DNA of 64,000 nt from Lepidostoma basale (lineage: Eukaryota; Arthropoda; Insecta; Trichoptera; Lepidostomatidae), in contig JAHDVF020000044.1 in assembly GCA_022606425.2 (NCBI GenBank), positions 62,001-126,000 of the forward strand, written 5' to 3'. Positions 11,270-22,640 of this stretch are shown here, piece after piece (position 1 is the stretch's first letter; every line of letters begins with the position of its first letter). The notes beneath the pieces are model-generated. The model searched no databases and had not been told where the DNA came from. It saw only the letters and a list, made by a program, of their open reading frames with translations. Both the position numbers and the translations under genes were made by a program.

Positions 11270-11590
11270 AAGGATTAAACCTTTAACCTTTTTTGGAACA
11301 AGTCTGAGGGCCAAAACACCCAATACAGAAATCAGACGCTGGACAAATCTTGTCGATTTAATGGACCGTGTTGTCAAACTGAAGTGGACATGGGCAGGAC
11401 ACGTCACCAGACAGGGAACAGAGAGATGGGCACCCAGAATCTTGACGTGAAGACCGTGGGAGAAAAAAAGGAGCCGAGAGAAGAAGATGGATGAGTGTCG
11501 CACGGGATAGAGAAAAATGGAGAATGTTTGGAGAGACCTATATTCAGTGGAGAGACGGCTAAGGGAGAAGAAAGAACCTTTCGATATATA
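11270..11590 (+). mobile_element. LINE fragment related to L-D
   Basis: Reads VVKLKWTWAGHVTRQGTERW and RILT*RPWEKKRSREKK; related to the fragment at 54770-55065. Confidence 0.7.
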
Positions 11591-11764
11591 ACAATTATGA
11601 ATTTGTATGCTTTGCTGGAAAAGTTTTTTTTTCTAATTTCAGAAATCAATTGCAATTGGTGACGTTATCGCGATAAGATACATTAAAATGTATTTTTGTA
11701 TTGTATTTTGTTTTTACACCACTATATTTGTTTGTCAAGATAAATAAAGTTTGTCAAGATAAAT

Positions 11765-12415
11765 AAAGACAAAACAAAGCTGCTGACTGCAAGCCGAACG
11801 CAGCATCAGATGAGAGTAGTGATGTCAGGAGTTCCACTAAAGAACACCAAGGAGTTTGTCTACCTCGGGAGCAAAATAACATTCAAAAGCACAATATACA
11901 TCGGGCTAGGCTTGCATTTAATAAAAGGTCGAAAATAATGGAATCAAATAAAATAGACCTAAAACTGAGAATACTCCTCATCAAGACCTATGTATGGAGT
12001 ATCTTGATGTACGGTTGCGAGACATGGTGCCTATCCGAAAGAGATAAGCGGAGACTAGAGGCTTTTGGGATGTGGTCCTATAGAAGACTCTCAGGAATTT
12101 CCTGGAGAGACCACATCACGAATTAGGAAGTTCTTCAAGGAATCGAAGGAGGAAGGCACCCGCTCAGGACCTTGTCCGAAAGGCGTGCAAGATGGATCGG
12201 CCATGTAATACTTTAAGAAGGTCTCTTGCATGCCATAATGGAGGGTATGACCGAGGGGACAAACTCTAGGGGACGCCCACGCCGAGAGTACCTGGAGGAC
12301 CTGTTGGTGGACGTGCGCTGCTCATCACATGCAGGTTTCAAAAGAGCCGCACAAGACAGGGAATAATGGAAGAGAAGAATAGAAGAAATTGCTGCAAACC
12401 AATCCCAGGATTGAA
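11765..12415 (+). mobile_element. LINE L-K-related pseudogene
   Basis: Reads LLIKTYVWSILMYGCETWCL, RLEAFGMWSYRRLSGISWRD, RWIGHVI and RGRPRREYLEDL, with stops and frameshifts. Confidence 0.75.
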
Positions 12416-12495
12416 ACTTTCTAACTATAACCATATTTGTTTTACCGAACCAACTGATTTAATTCCAACCTAGTTTGCATTTCACTTTATTTTTA

Positions 12496-12540
12496 TGACC
12501 CTGACGAAGCACTAGCGGGAGCGAAACCGGTTAGTTCGCA
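12496..12540 (+). ncRNA. Hammerhead-like motif with intact CTGACGA and GAAAC boxes
   Basis: CTGACGA at 12501-12507, extra A, a GC-closed hairpin, GAAAC at 12523-12527, stem III ACCGGT, cleavage triplet GTT. Stem I is weak. Confidence 0.45.
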
Positions 12541-12604
12541 AAAAATAATAAAGTGGTGTATAAACCAGATATTACAGTGTTTTAATTTTTTTATCCTATC
12601 CAAA

Positions 12605-13006
12605 AAAGCTAAAATAGCAGTGTACAATGGTGTTATTGTACCGACCCTTATAAATAAAAGCGAAGCATGGAACTGGCAAAAGAAGGATGAAAGTAGAATA
12701 AATGCAGTAGAAAAGAGATCTCTTAGACGAATGTGTGGATACTCTGTGTATGATGGTGTTATGAACAAAATAATGAAAGGATCATTAAGGTGGTTTGGAC
12801 ACATGGAAAGAATGAAGGAAGAAGGTTACAAAGTATATGTTAAAATCGTGGCACGATTAAATAAATTAAATATTGAATGTAGGCCACGTAAGGAGTCAGA
12901 GAATTCGACGCGCGTGCATGACACAATGTATGAATATTGAGGAAGCGAGAGAAATATGTCAGAAAAGAAAGGGGGACGGCGTGATGGTTAGTTAGTTAGT
13001 TAGTTG
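12605..13006 (+). mobile_element. LINE L-A fragment with GTTA tail
   Basis: Reads KKDESRINAVEKRSLRRMCG, GSLRWFGHMERM; the 3' end GGCGTGATGGTTAGTTAGTT is within intergenic sequence 80 bp before decoy exon A. Confidence 0.85.
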
Positions 13007-13089
13007 AATTATGTAAACAATAAAATAATAAAATTTTCGTATTATTATTTTATATCTATAAGTTAAAAATCATATTTATTGACTTCCAG

Positions 13090-13289
13090 ATTGGACTGAG
13101 GTCTCTGACCACGATCCAAAGAGGGGCCGTTCATGTAGAGAAGAATACGCAGCTCTGCTACGCCGAGACGCTGGATTGGGAGCTGATCACCAATCGCACC
13201 GTAGGACACTACTTTGGGCACAATGGACCAGCCATGTGTCCGGGAATCGACACCTGTCGGGGCTGTGACCACGGCTGTTGGAATTCCAG
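13090..13289 (+). CDS. Decoy insulin-receptor-like protein, exon A (end of L1, start of Cys-rich region); 5' exons not found
   Basis: This internal exon follows an acceptor ending CTTCCAG and ends at CCAG|GTAACA (phase 2). It reads IGLRSLTTIQRGAVHVEKN, then QLCYAETLDWELI, the consensus of the last L1 repeat of insulin/IGF receptors (RGAVRIEKN..LCY..TIDW), followed by CPGIDTCRGCDHGCW, the start of the furin-like cysteine-rich region. The reading frame starts in phase 0, so an upstream exon must supply the signal peptide and most of L1. I did not find it in 1-13089, which is mostly repeats; it may be short or off the window. The exon belongs to a kinase-less receptor (see 24029-26119). Homology is clear; the complete 5' structure is unknown. 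Confidence 0.9.
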
Positions 13290-13394
13290 GTAACATCTTA
13301 TATTACGTTCTCATACATCTAAAAAAATAAGATCACAGTGCAAGAGGAGATCACAAAAGATGAGGCTCTCAAACCGACACTTGAAGTTAAAAAT

Positions 13395-13785
13395 TAATTG
13401 TATCTCAATAGAGACGAAGATTTAAATTATTTGGAAACAGTATATGGTGATAGAGGCGTTTACAGGACTTAAAACCTGTCATTGGTTGGGCTAAGCGATC
13501 GATTTATGTAATACAACATTCCCCATTCCGCCCTTCTACGAACACCACGTCTGACAATTATTTGAAAGTTGTAAATATGCTACCATGTTGAAAAACATTT
13601 CACATATTTTTGTTCAATCTACACTAGCGCCATCTATTGAGACTAGAGGTAAGCGTTAAGCAGAAAATCTTTATTAATGTAATATGAAAGGCTATCAACC
13701 CAATTATCACATATTACTAAATAACACCTCTCCAATTTTTATATGCTTTTTAATTTTGACCATCGTCTCTATTGAGATACAATTA
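13395..13785 (+). repeat. Family S element bounded by inverted ends
   Basis: Bounded by TAATTGTATCTCAATAGAG and its reverse complement. It contains the S core. It lies in decoy intron A-B. Confidence 0.75.
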
Positions 13786-14149
13786 ATTATTAATGATTAA
13801 TACACCCGCAATGGGTAAAATCCAGTATTTGTCTACAAGTATTTGTATACATAAAAACAAAATGTCGACACTTGAAGCTTGAAACATGCAAAAGATAAAA
13901 GTGCAATCTGATGTATCATGTGCCATATCAGGTTGGTCATCATGGCAAAGGTCTATCTTGCATCGCCTGGAATCCTAATTCCAACTCTCATGCTTCTTAT
14001 TCCAGTTTTGTCTCTAACGTTGCTCTATAAGCCTTCTTCTACTTCCACGTTGTTCCTCAATATTGCCAATTATCATGAGTTTATCATATCAACATATACG
14101 GATCTTAATACATTCTAACAACTCCCCACTGCAATTGGTTCTCATCAGG

Positions 14150-14540
14150 TTTTCTTCTTCTTTCGCCTAGCCATTTCCCGTTATTTTAGGTCAGCTCTCC
14201 TTATATGGCTCCGCTAAGTCTCACGATTCAGGGTCATCTGGCTGTCCAGTCCCAGCGCCTTCAGGTCGTTCCTAACTGTGGACATCCACGTTGCAGGAGG
14301 CCGACCTGGTCCCCTCTTTCCGTCTTCCATTTGTCTTCCGCAGGGTCTTGTGAACGATGTATTCATTGTCCTTCCTACTCACATAGACATACCACCGCAG
14401 TCGACCTACCCTAGTTTTTTCCTATAAGCGACTTTTAGGCTACCTCTGATGTGCTCATTTCTAGCTTTATCCAGCATCGTAACCCCGACGGCCCACCTCA
14501 GCATCTTCATTTCTGCTACGTGCAGCCTCTGTTCTTCTTG
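14150..14540 (-). mobile_element. LINE L-G C-terminal fragment, decayed
   Basis: Closely related to 59600-60090 (e.g. TGGACATCCACGTTGCAGG against TAGACATCCACGTTGCAGG) but with frame lesions. Confidence 0.75.
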
Positions 14541-15108
14541 TCGTCTTCATTAGGATTTTATATCCATATTTTTACGGATACCATTTTAGTTTTTGAATCC
14601 CACTGTCATATTTTCCACATGAGGTTAAGATCAGAACCTATATATCTGCTACAGGATTTGTGGTTACTTTTTTAATTGAATTTTTGAATCGAAATCTAAT
14701 CTAAAATATGCAATATCCGGCGGTAGGTAAACACATCGGGCTTAAGAAAGAGACTGCCGGCTATCATAATCGGTTAAATTCGGCTTTGTAGAGCGTCGTA
14801 TTTGCCGCACGACGCGTTAATAATGCCGTATGTAAAATAGCTGTTTAAAAATAGGTATAGGAATGACAGACAACGCCCTACAAATCCGAAGTGTGTTATT
14901 TTGATCGACAGTCTTTTTCTTAAACCCGAAGTGTATTACTTTCCGCCGGGTACTGTAAAATAAACGCAGTAAAAATTAGATCCCTTAGATGAATGCCAGG
15001 CAAAGATAATTGTGAATGGATAGACTTGTTATGTTCAAAATATTTGAAGAAAAAATAAATAGTTAACATATGTATGGTAAAAAGAATGGTGAAGAAAGTA
15101 AAAATTGT
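14541..15108. other. Unassigned intronic sequence
   Basis: A GC-richer block at 14705-14960 has inverted-repeat character (GGCGGTAGGTAAACACATCG; CATCGGGCTTAAGAAAGA at 14734 against TCTTTTTCTTAAACCCGAAG at 14913), perhaps an unrecognised foldback element. Confidence 0.35.
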
Positions 15109-15320
15109 TGAAATTTTAATTGTATCTCAATAGAGACGAAAATGCAAACTGGAAACTGAATATGGTTGATCAAGGTGTTTACAGGACTTATAACCTGTCA
15201 TTGGTTGGGTTAAGCTTAACCCAACCAATGACAGGTCATAAGTCCTGTAAACACCTTGATCAACCATATTCAGTTTCCAGTTTGCATCTTCGTCTCTATT
15301 GAGATACAATTAAAATTTCA
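15109..15320. repeat. Near-perfect palindrome of two S half-elements (arms 106 bp)
   Basis: Arms 15109-15214 and 15215-15320 are reverse complements with two mismatches and no spacer (centre AAGCTT). An S 3' end with CACCCACCATGGGTG follows to 15375. Confidence 0.9.
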
Positions 15321-15589
15321 TGAATTAATCACCCACCATGGGTGAAATCCAGGATTCGTATACAAGTATAAGTATACATTCACAAAAAAATATAAAAATT
15401 GTTGATGCGAATGGAATACAAAACCATGGTAGGCTGAAAAAATTTAAAGCTTCTTCTTCTTCTTTCGATTTTTTTTTAAGACTGTGTAAGTAATTTCAAC
15501 ACAATATTGGCAATGTCAACTCACTTATATTATAAGTGAAATTTTTTAGGTTCATTGTTATATTTAGGAAAGAAAATAATTATTAGAAT

Positions 15590-16050
15590 ACTTTAATTCT
15601 GGAAGTTTTAACAAATAAGGCAACTTTTCAATTTATATGTAATATTGTCATGCAAGTCCGTTTTCTAAAATAATTTTTGTTTTGTATTGAAGTGTCACGT
15701 TTTCCTTTACTAGGGCATTATCAATTGTGATTTAACATATGTAATGCTTTAGAAAAGCGAAAGATATATCCAATTAAAGAAAATAAACCACGAAAAGTAC
15801 GTTTTCATAAGTATTAATTACTTTAAGTAGTGATTAATACAAATGAAAACGTCTGTTTAGAAGTTTTAGTATATTTTATGTGAATGACATGTTTCGCCTG
15901 TCTAATGCATTATCAAATAATTATTCTTTAGATAGGCGAAACGTGTCATTCACATAAAATATAACAAAACTTCTAGAAAACCGACGTTTTATTAATATTA
16001 ATCATTTAATATGGAGTTTTACATCATTGTTCTAGAAACAATAAATACTT
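15590..16050. repeat. Family X inverted-pair element with hammerhead-like arms
   Basis: GACATGTTTCGCC at 15888-15900 and GGCGAAACGTGTC at 15938-15950 form inverted arms, flanked by the X AAAACGTCTGTTT / ACCGACGTTTTATT ends. A decayed unit precedes it. Confidence 0.7.
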
Positions 16051-16056
16051 TATATA

Positions 16057-17370
16057 TAAATATTTGTGAAATGTATACTTACATCTGTATACGAATCCTG
16101 GATTTTCACCTGTGGGTGGTTAATTTAAATTTTTAATTGTATCTCAATAGAGACGAAGAAACAAACTGGAAACTGAATATGGATGATCAAGGTGTTTACA
16201 GGACTTATGACCTGTCATTGGTTGGGTTAAGCGCACGCTTTATGTAATTACAACATTCCCCATTCCACCATTGTTATTATGATCATGTATGATACATTTT
16301 TTTTTTTTTTTGGAAGTTGTATATATACTCCAAATCCATACATATTTTCACGTGGCAGTTCCAGTTAGCCATCTATGTAGATTTAATTGTACTAATTAAT
16401 TTTTTAAGATTAATCTATACAATCCATCCACTAACGCCATCTATGAAGAATGATTGTTTAGCATTTAGCAAACTACTTTATTATTAACACAATGCGAAGA
16501 GGCTACCGCCTCCTAGCGCGCCTGAGATACCCACTCTATTGGTACTCCTATTTTATACGCCAATAATTGACCAGAATATTTACAAATATTTGAAATGTAT
16601 ACTTACATCTGTATACGAATCCTGGATTTTCACATGTGGGTGGTTAATTTAAATTTTAATTGTATCTCAATAGAGACGAAGAAACAAACTGGAAACTGAC
16701 ATACGACCGCTGCGTCAACTGTAATTACATAAAAGCGTGCGCTTAACCCAACCAATGACAGGTCATAAGTCCTGTAAACACCTTGATCATCCATATTCAG
16801 TTTCCAGTTTGTTTCTTCGTCTCTATTGAGATACAATTAAAAATTTAAATTAACCACCCTCAGGTGAAAATCCAGGATTCGTATACAGATGTAAGTATAC
16901 ATTTCACAAATATTTGTAAATATTCTGGTCAATTATTTGGCGTATAAAATAGGAGTGGATACTCCAGGCGACTTCTAACGGTGCGCTAGGAGGCGGTAGC
17001 CTCTTCGCATTGTGTTAATAAAAGTAGTTTGCTAAATGCTAAACAATCATTCTTCATAGATGGCGTTAGTGGATGGATTGTATAGATTAATCTTAAAAAA
17101 TTAATTAGTACAATTAAATCTACATAGATGGCTAACTGGAACTGCCACGTGAAAATATGTATGGATTTGGAGTATATATACAACTTCCAAAAAAAAAAAA
17201 AAATGTATCATACATGATCATAATAACAATGGTGGAATGGGGAATGTTGTAATTACATAAAGCGTGCGCTTAACCCAACCAATGACAGGTCATAAGTCCT
17301 GTAAACACCTTGATCATCCATATTCAGTTTCCAGTTTGTTTCTTCGTCTCTATTGAGATACAATTAAAAA
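16057..17370. repeat. Large inverted repeat of family S
   Basis: A forward S copy (16133-16650) and a reverse one (about 16890-17367) are nearly identical in mirror image around a small central palindrome (16656-16840). Both carry the start TTGTATCTCAATAGAGACG and the body GATGATCAAGGTGTTTACAG. Confidence 0.85.
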
Positions 17371-17914
17371 TTTACTTTATATATATTTTTACACTATTAT
17401 TCGAGATACTATTAACACATTTTTTTCTAATGCATTGTTAAGTTTAACTTGTTAAGTATTAAATACGGAAATTATAATATATTGTGTTATTGGCATATGC
17501 TATACAAGAATATTTTTATAATGAAGGAACACTGATTAATGTTTACAAATCAATTGTTTATTTATAAAACATTTGTTAATGATGAAAATATATACAATGC
17601 TAATGATGTTATTGAAAGCAAGAAAAAAACAAAACAAATCAAGCTTAAATGAAAACTTACAATAAGATAAAACTCTCCGAAAGAAAAAATATTTGATGAT
17701 AATTGTAGAACTTTATTTTCTTCCCTTGGCGTTATTGTTTTGTGTTGTTATTAATTAATTATTAATTAATTTAAACCTTATTAAAAAAAATTGTAAGTAG
17801 GCTCGTCAGAAAAAAATCTTTTGCTAATTAAATATTGCATGAATGAAATGAAATCAACGAAAAAAAAATTAAGTTATATTTATTTTATTATATAGTTTGT
17901 TTTATACTAAAGTA
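17371..17914. other. AT-rich intron sequence, nothing recognised
   Basis: Very AT-rich, with a short ATTAATTAATT repeat near 17750. No repeat or exon supported. Confidence 0.45.
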
Positions 17915-18720
17915 ACTAACTAAGTGACAATCACGCCGTCTCCCCAAAGGGGTAGGCAGAAATAATTAACATGCTTCTCTCGCCTTCTCAACCTTCATAC
18001 ATCCCGACTCCTTACGTGGACGACATTCTTCTCAGATCGTGCCACGTTTTCCTCGATATTTCTCTATTTCGTTCACTTATACCCTATTTGTCATTCTTTC
18101 TTCTATAACCATTTGAATGACCCATTTCATTATTTTGTTCATAACATTTTTCTACATTGTATTCACTTTTTATATTATATCATACAGATTTACAACACAT
18201 TCTTCTAAAGATCTCATTTCTAACTAACTAACTAACTAACCATCACGCCATCTCCCCGAAGGGGTAGGCAGAAAGAATGGACTGTCACACTTTTCTTTCC
18301 TGACATATTTCTCTCGCTTCCTCAACATTCATACATCGTGTCATGCACGCGCGTCGATTTCTCTGACTCCTTACATGGCCGACATTCAATATTTGATTTA
18401 TTTGATCGTGCCACGTTTTCCTCGGTCTTCCTCTATTTCTGGTTCTATTACATCATTAACATATAATTTTTTTACCATTCTTTCTTCATTCATTCTTTCC
18501 ATATGTCCAAACCATCTTAATGATCCTTTCATTATTTTGTTCATGACACCATCATTTGCACCGCATTCTCTTCTTATATTTTCATTCGACACTATCATAC
18601 ACAGAGTATCCACACATTCGTCTAAGAGATCTCATTTCTACTGCATTTATTCTACTTTTATCCTTCTTTTGCCAGTTCCATGCTTCGCTTCCATACATAA
18701 GGGTCTCATTTCTATTTTAT
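17915..18720 (-). mobile_element. Two adjacent LINE L-A 3' fragments
   Basis: The first (17915-18220) and second (18222-18720, minus-strand SLRWFGHMERMNEERMVKKL) each start at a GTTA tail, so they are independent insertions in the same orientation. Confidence 0.8.
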
Positions 18721-18804
18721 TTATTTTACTTTCATCGTTCTTTGGTAATATATAAATAAAACGATCTATTTTTAGTAACTACTTCCACTTATTGTATTTA
18801 TTTC

Positions 18805-18850
18805 GACAGCGATCGGTTTCGCCAGGCTAGCTGGCATCCACAGACGGGAC
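18805..18850 (-). ncRNA. Hammerhead-like motif, family V
   Basis: Minus strand: CTGTGGA, extra T, stem II GCCAG/CTGGC, GAAAC, then CGATC for CGGTC. A second copy is at 34880-34920. Confidence 0.4.
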
Positions 18851-19051
18851 CGGTATGTCAATGCCAGCTAATAGAATCTTGTCTTTATTTCTACTAATAG
18901 TAGTTTCTTAAATTATTGTTAATAATGAATATCCAATATCCCTTTTAAAAACTTATTTTGCAAGTTCTATGCTTCACTTCCATACATTAATATTTATTTT
19001 GTTTATGTACCATGTAACACCTACAAACTACAATACAATTGTTTGTTTCAG

Positions 19052-19186
19052 ATATTGTTTACGAACGCATTCGGACAAATGTCACCCAGAGTGCTTGGCC
19101 GGATGTACCAGCATCACAGGACTTTGCTATCGATGCAAGAACTTTATCAACGGAGACACGTGTGTTGCGTCATGTCCTCCAGACAA
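19052..19186 (+). CDS. Decoy insulin-receptor-like protein, exon B (cysteine-rich domain)
   Basis: The acceptor is TTGTTTCAG and the donor GACAA|GTGAGT; entry and exit are both phase 2, matching exons A and C. The sequence includes CHPECLAGC, CYRCKNFINGDTC and CVASCPP, the CHxECLGxC..C.AC.xF..G.CV..CPP spacing of the insulin-receptor cysteine-rich domain. Compared with vertebrate receptors the stretch between CW and CHPEC is short, as if one small cysteine module is missing. The phase-correct join to exon A argues that this is real rather than a skipped exon. Confidence 0.9.
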
Positions 19187-19297
19187 GTGAGTTTTATACT
19201 TTTTGATCTGTCAAGCTTGGTCCAATATATTTTTTTAGTTTTTAAAAATCATTTCGTTTCTCTCATATTTTTTGCCATTGAAGCATTTGTATATTTA

Positions 19298-20410
19298 CGA
19301 GGTGTGGCAATTAAATTCCGAGAATTTGTAAATAAAACACAGGCAAATAAAGTTAGCAACCAAATTTTTTAAAAAGCCTTCACAGTAGTCCCCTTCTAAC
19401 TCAGAACAATGTTTCCAACGTTTTTCCCATGATTGGAAGCAGCCTTGATAGTCCTCTAAAGTTAGGCGTTTCAAGACGACGGTCGCAGCTTCCTGGACGG
19501 CCTCCACACTGCCATGATGGGTTTCTTTGAGGTGACTCTTCATTTTAGGGAAGAATAAGAAGTCATAGAAGGCAAAGTCGGGGCTGTAGGGTGGATTCAT
19601 CTTTTTTTTATTTTTTTTATACTTTTACATTTAAATACGGCAACAACAAGGGAGTGCCAGACCACATTTAATCTACTCAATCTCACTTCTGTGCTCCGCT
19701 GTACTTTATTGAATAAATAAATAAGCATAATATATAATACATGAACATTTGAGGAACATTATATAAAAGATAAAAATAATGATACACCACAGGAATATAC
19801 AGCGGGAAGAACAGGAGAGGCAGAGGAGACAAATGCGGGATGGGAAAAAAAAAAATAATAATAACGTAGAGTACAGTTTTTGGCATGTAGGACAAAGGAC
19901 GAGGTTTAGGAAGCATTTCATAATATTAAATAAATAAATAAAACCACTGCACAAATTATTATTATGGCCAAGAGGGAGAGGAACGAGATCCGTCACAGAG
20001 GGGCAACCTCCCTCTCCCAGCTGGAAAACAGCGCACCCTCAGAGGGCAAGAAACAGCACAAATTCCGGTGAATTCCGGTGGGGTAGACAACAAATGGTGG
20101 ATTCATCTCAGACACTCATCTCCATACACCTGCCATCATTTTAGAAGGATATCTGCTGGTTTTACACCAGTTACGACCAAAAATCTGATCACAGCATGTT
20201 GCAAAACTGAGTTAGTCATTTCTGCGACCGAGTTAAAAAACTTGTATCTGAAAAACACCCGTAAAAAACGAACCAGACGCTCGATTACCATGAAATCTTC
20301 ACTGTACTGAGTGGAAACACCCATCTAACCAAGCGCATTCGCGCCAGTCATGCAGTGTTGCCTGTTCGAACGCCACAACTAAATTCTCGGAATTTAATTG
20401 CCACACCTCG
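19298..20410 (-). mobile_element. Mariner-family DNA transposon, broken; TA target site
   Basis: Inverted ends CGAGGTGTGGCAATTAAATT lie inside TA dinucleotides at 19296 and 20411. The minus strand encodes a transposase C-terminus with PPYSPDFAFYDFLFFPKMKS, the YSPDLAPxDF block of mariner. The element is split by retroposon R and has lost most of its gene. Confidence 0.88.
19603..20095 (-). mobile_element. Retroposon R nested in mariner, 13-bp target duplication
   Basis: GGTGGATTCATCT at 19590-19602 and 20096-20108; A-rich 3' end on the minus strand (19603-19625). Same family as 52-296, but longer at the 5' side. Confidence 0.85.
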
Positions 20411-20880
20411 TATAGTATATTTTCTAATTGAAGGTTAGTTATAACAAAGGTGCCACTTAGGCTTAAGCATAAAACAAAGTAAACAAAACACAATATTGTA
20501 ACCTGTGTCATGTAGCACCTGTGTCATGTAGCACGGGTGGCATCTTTTGAGTGGTTTTTGAACTACACTACATTATTTAATCACTTTACACCATTGCACA
20601 GTTATTGTCCTTTTTGTTTAACACTAATTGGGATCAAAAACTAATTCTTGACTTTTTTGATATTTTTGCAATGATGAGCCATCAATTGTCGCATTCGAGG
20701 ATTAGTGAGACAATCTTCTGAAATATAATATTTTGGGGGCTATTTCAAAAAGCTTTTTTAGCTTTCATGGGTAAACGTATTTTTTTATATAAATTTTTAA
20801 ACCCATTTGAATTTATCGTATACATTGTTTGGTAATTATTAAAAAAAATTAACTTATAGATTTATAATAATAAAACACTT

Positions 20881-21040
20881 TGTATGGTTATTATAATTGA
20901 TGCCAACTGGTTTCGGTTGGACCCAAGCTTCATCATGGCAGTATAATAACAATTTATTATATATAATTCGATTGCCCTAATAGAATTCTGCCCTGATGAA
21001 ACTTGAGTCCAAGTCAAATTAGTTCATCATCATCATTAGC
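20881..21040. repeat. Family W inverted pair with hammerhead-like arms
   Basis: Minus-strand arm 20901-20940: ATGATGA, stem II, GAAAC, stem I TGCC/GGCA. Plus-strand arm 20989-21024: CTGATGA at 20993-20999, extra A, stem II ACTTG/CAAGT, decayed GAAAC. A second W pair is at 56511-56634. Confidence 0.6.
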
Positions 21041-21170
21041 CGTCTGTCATCAACTGCTGAATGTAGGCCTCTCCCAAAGCACGCCACTGCCCCTTATCCA
21101 TTGCCGCTTTCATCCATCCATGTCCAGCAATCCTCTTCAGATCGTCGGTCCAGCGGGCAGGGGGAACAGA
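21024..21170 (-). mobile_element. LINE 3' fragment
   Basis: TCATCATCATCATTAGCCG then GCTGAATGTAGGCCTCTCCC, a 3' end common among insect LINEs. Confidence 0.5.
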
Positions 21171-21199
21171 AACTAGTTGGAATCATTTATAATAATTAC

Positions 21200-21480
21200 C
21201 ATACCGTGGTTAAATACAAAGTGTTTCTTCTATATTCGCCTTCACTTTGTGTTGTGGATTCATATTTGAATAAATATAGTTACACTTTGTATTACAACAC
21301 TTTTTATTTTTACTGAACTTAGACATGACGTTTCGATTACAAGTAACCTTTATCGATGTATACAATTTTAACGTTAAAATTGTATACATTGATAAAGGTT
21401 ACTTGTAACTGAAACATGTCTGAGTTCAGTGAAAATAAAAAGTGTTGTAATACAAAGTGTAACGATATTAATTAAAAAAC
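21200..21480. repeat. Family U inverted pair with hammerhead-like arms
   Basis: Palindromic around 21366: minus arm 21321-21357, plus arm 21385-21424 (TTGATAA, extra A, stem II GGTTAC/GTAACT, GAAAC, ATGTC). Ends AACACTTTTTATTTT / AAAATAAAAAGTGTT. Related unit at 27905-28165. Confidence 0.7.
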
Positions 21481-21664
21481 AAAGTGTTTTATTATTTTAT
21501 ATCTATAAGTCAAAATTGTCAAACCACAAAATGAGTGCTTCATATGATTTTTTTTTTATAGATATAATACTGTTGTACATTGTAAAATCACAGATATTTG
21601 GAAAATGCACTGACCGGTTTCGACTGCAATCAGACCAGGGCATAACTGAATGCATCTGTTTCAG

Positions 21665-21866
21665 GGTCGAGTACTCCGCTGCTTTTCAATGTATAACTGA
21701 ACAGATGTGCAAGAAGATGTTTCGGGGAAGGGGTTGGACCTGGGAGGGAAAATGTGTTCGAAGGTGTCCTAAGGGGTATGATGAGAAGATGGTCACCGTA
21801 CCTGGACCCAATTCCACTGGCTCTGTTACCACCAAGACGTGCGTTAGCTGCGGTAGCTGTCCTGTT
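21665..21866 (+). CDS. Decoy insulin-receptor-like protein, exon C (end of cysteine-rich domain)
   Basis: The acceptor is CTGTTTCAG and the donor CCTGTT|GTAAGT. The exon enters in phase 2 and leaves in phase 0. It reads WTWEGKCVRRCPKGY and, after a short linker, TCVSCGSCPV, which correspond to the last cysteine pairs before L2 (the C..ECPSG and C.PC.GPCPK segments of insulin receptors). The upstream part of the open frame (from 21429) is intron and not coding. Confidence 0.9.
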
Positions 21867-22019
21867 GTAAGTGTTATGAGAAATCTGGAGCGAGGCCGAT
21901 GAGAAGTACAAGGAGCGAGATTAAAAAATGTTTTTTTATTTCAGATTTAAAAACATTTTAAAAATCAAAATACTACCATTATTATAATAATGTTAGGGGT
22001 TATGGTTGACACAATATTT

Positions 22020-22640
22020 TCATTCTGTTGTTATGATCATGAGTTTGATCCTAGAAAATACGTGGAGCCATCTTTACATAAGTATTCACTCCTTAGACTC
22101 TCTCAAAGATAGACGAACATTAAACGATATGATGCTACTTCACAAAATCATACATTTCAGAATTGATAACTCCGAACTTCTTAGCAAATTGACTATTAAT
22201 AATCAATCAATCAACCGCGAGCCAAGTAATCCACCTTCCTGCTTATCGCACCAATTACGCTCAGAGCGCGGCAATGTACCGGATATGCGACACTTATAAC
22301 AAATATTTTAATGCAATCGATGTTTTTCACCTAAAAGCTTATGATTTAAAAAAAAATAGTTGCAGTTACTTTTTGGTGTGTATAGTGCTATAATGTTATA
22401 TTCCTTTAGTTGTATTATTATTATTATCTTTTTGTTAATTTTTATACTATTACCTTAGTTAGTTTTATCTTGATTTTAGTTTAGTTAAATCTCGTTTCAT
22501 ATGTCTATAATGTTAACTCTGTTCATTCATTTATATTTGTGGTAACATGTAATTGGCCCCATTTGAGTACTTTCTTAAGTATTTTTATATATATACTTAT
22601 TCGCTGATTGTTACCCTAAATTAAATAAATAAATAAGGTA
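22020..22640 (+). mobile_element. LINE L-L (CR1/jockey-like) 3' end with (AAAT)n tail
   Basis: Reads LKDRRTLNDMMLLHKIIHFR and SELLSKL, the end of a CR1/jockey-type RT; the 3' end GGTAACATGTAATTGGCCCC is shared with 36050-36480. Confidence 0.75.

Noticed and set aside
15120..15309. Two nearly identical 60-residue open frames on opposite strands
   Set aside because: They are a consequence of the S palindrome; the same sequence is non-coding in other S copies.
19043..19372. 109-residue frame over decoy exon B
   Set aside because: It is a different frame from the conserved cysteine-rich reading and runs on into mariner DNA.
21429..21664. N-terminal extension of decoy exon C
   Set aside because: Upstream of the acceptor CTGTTTCAG the frame is AT-driven and unlike insulin receptors; it also contains another hammerhead-type repeat flank.
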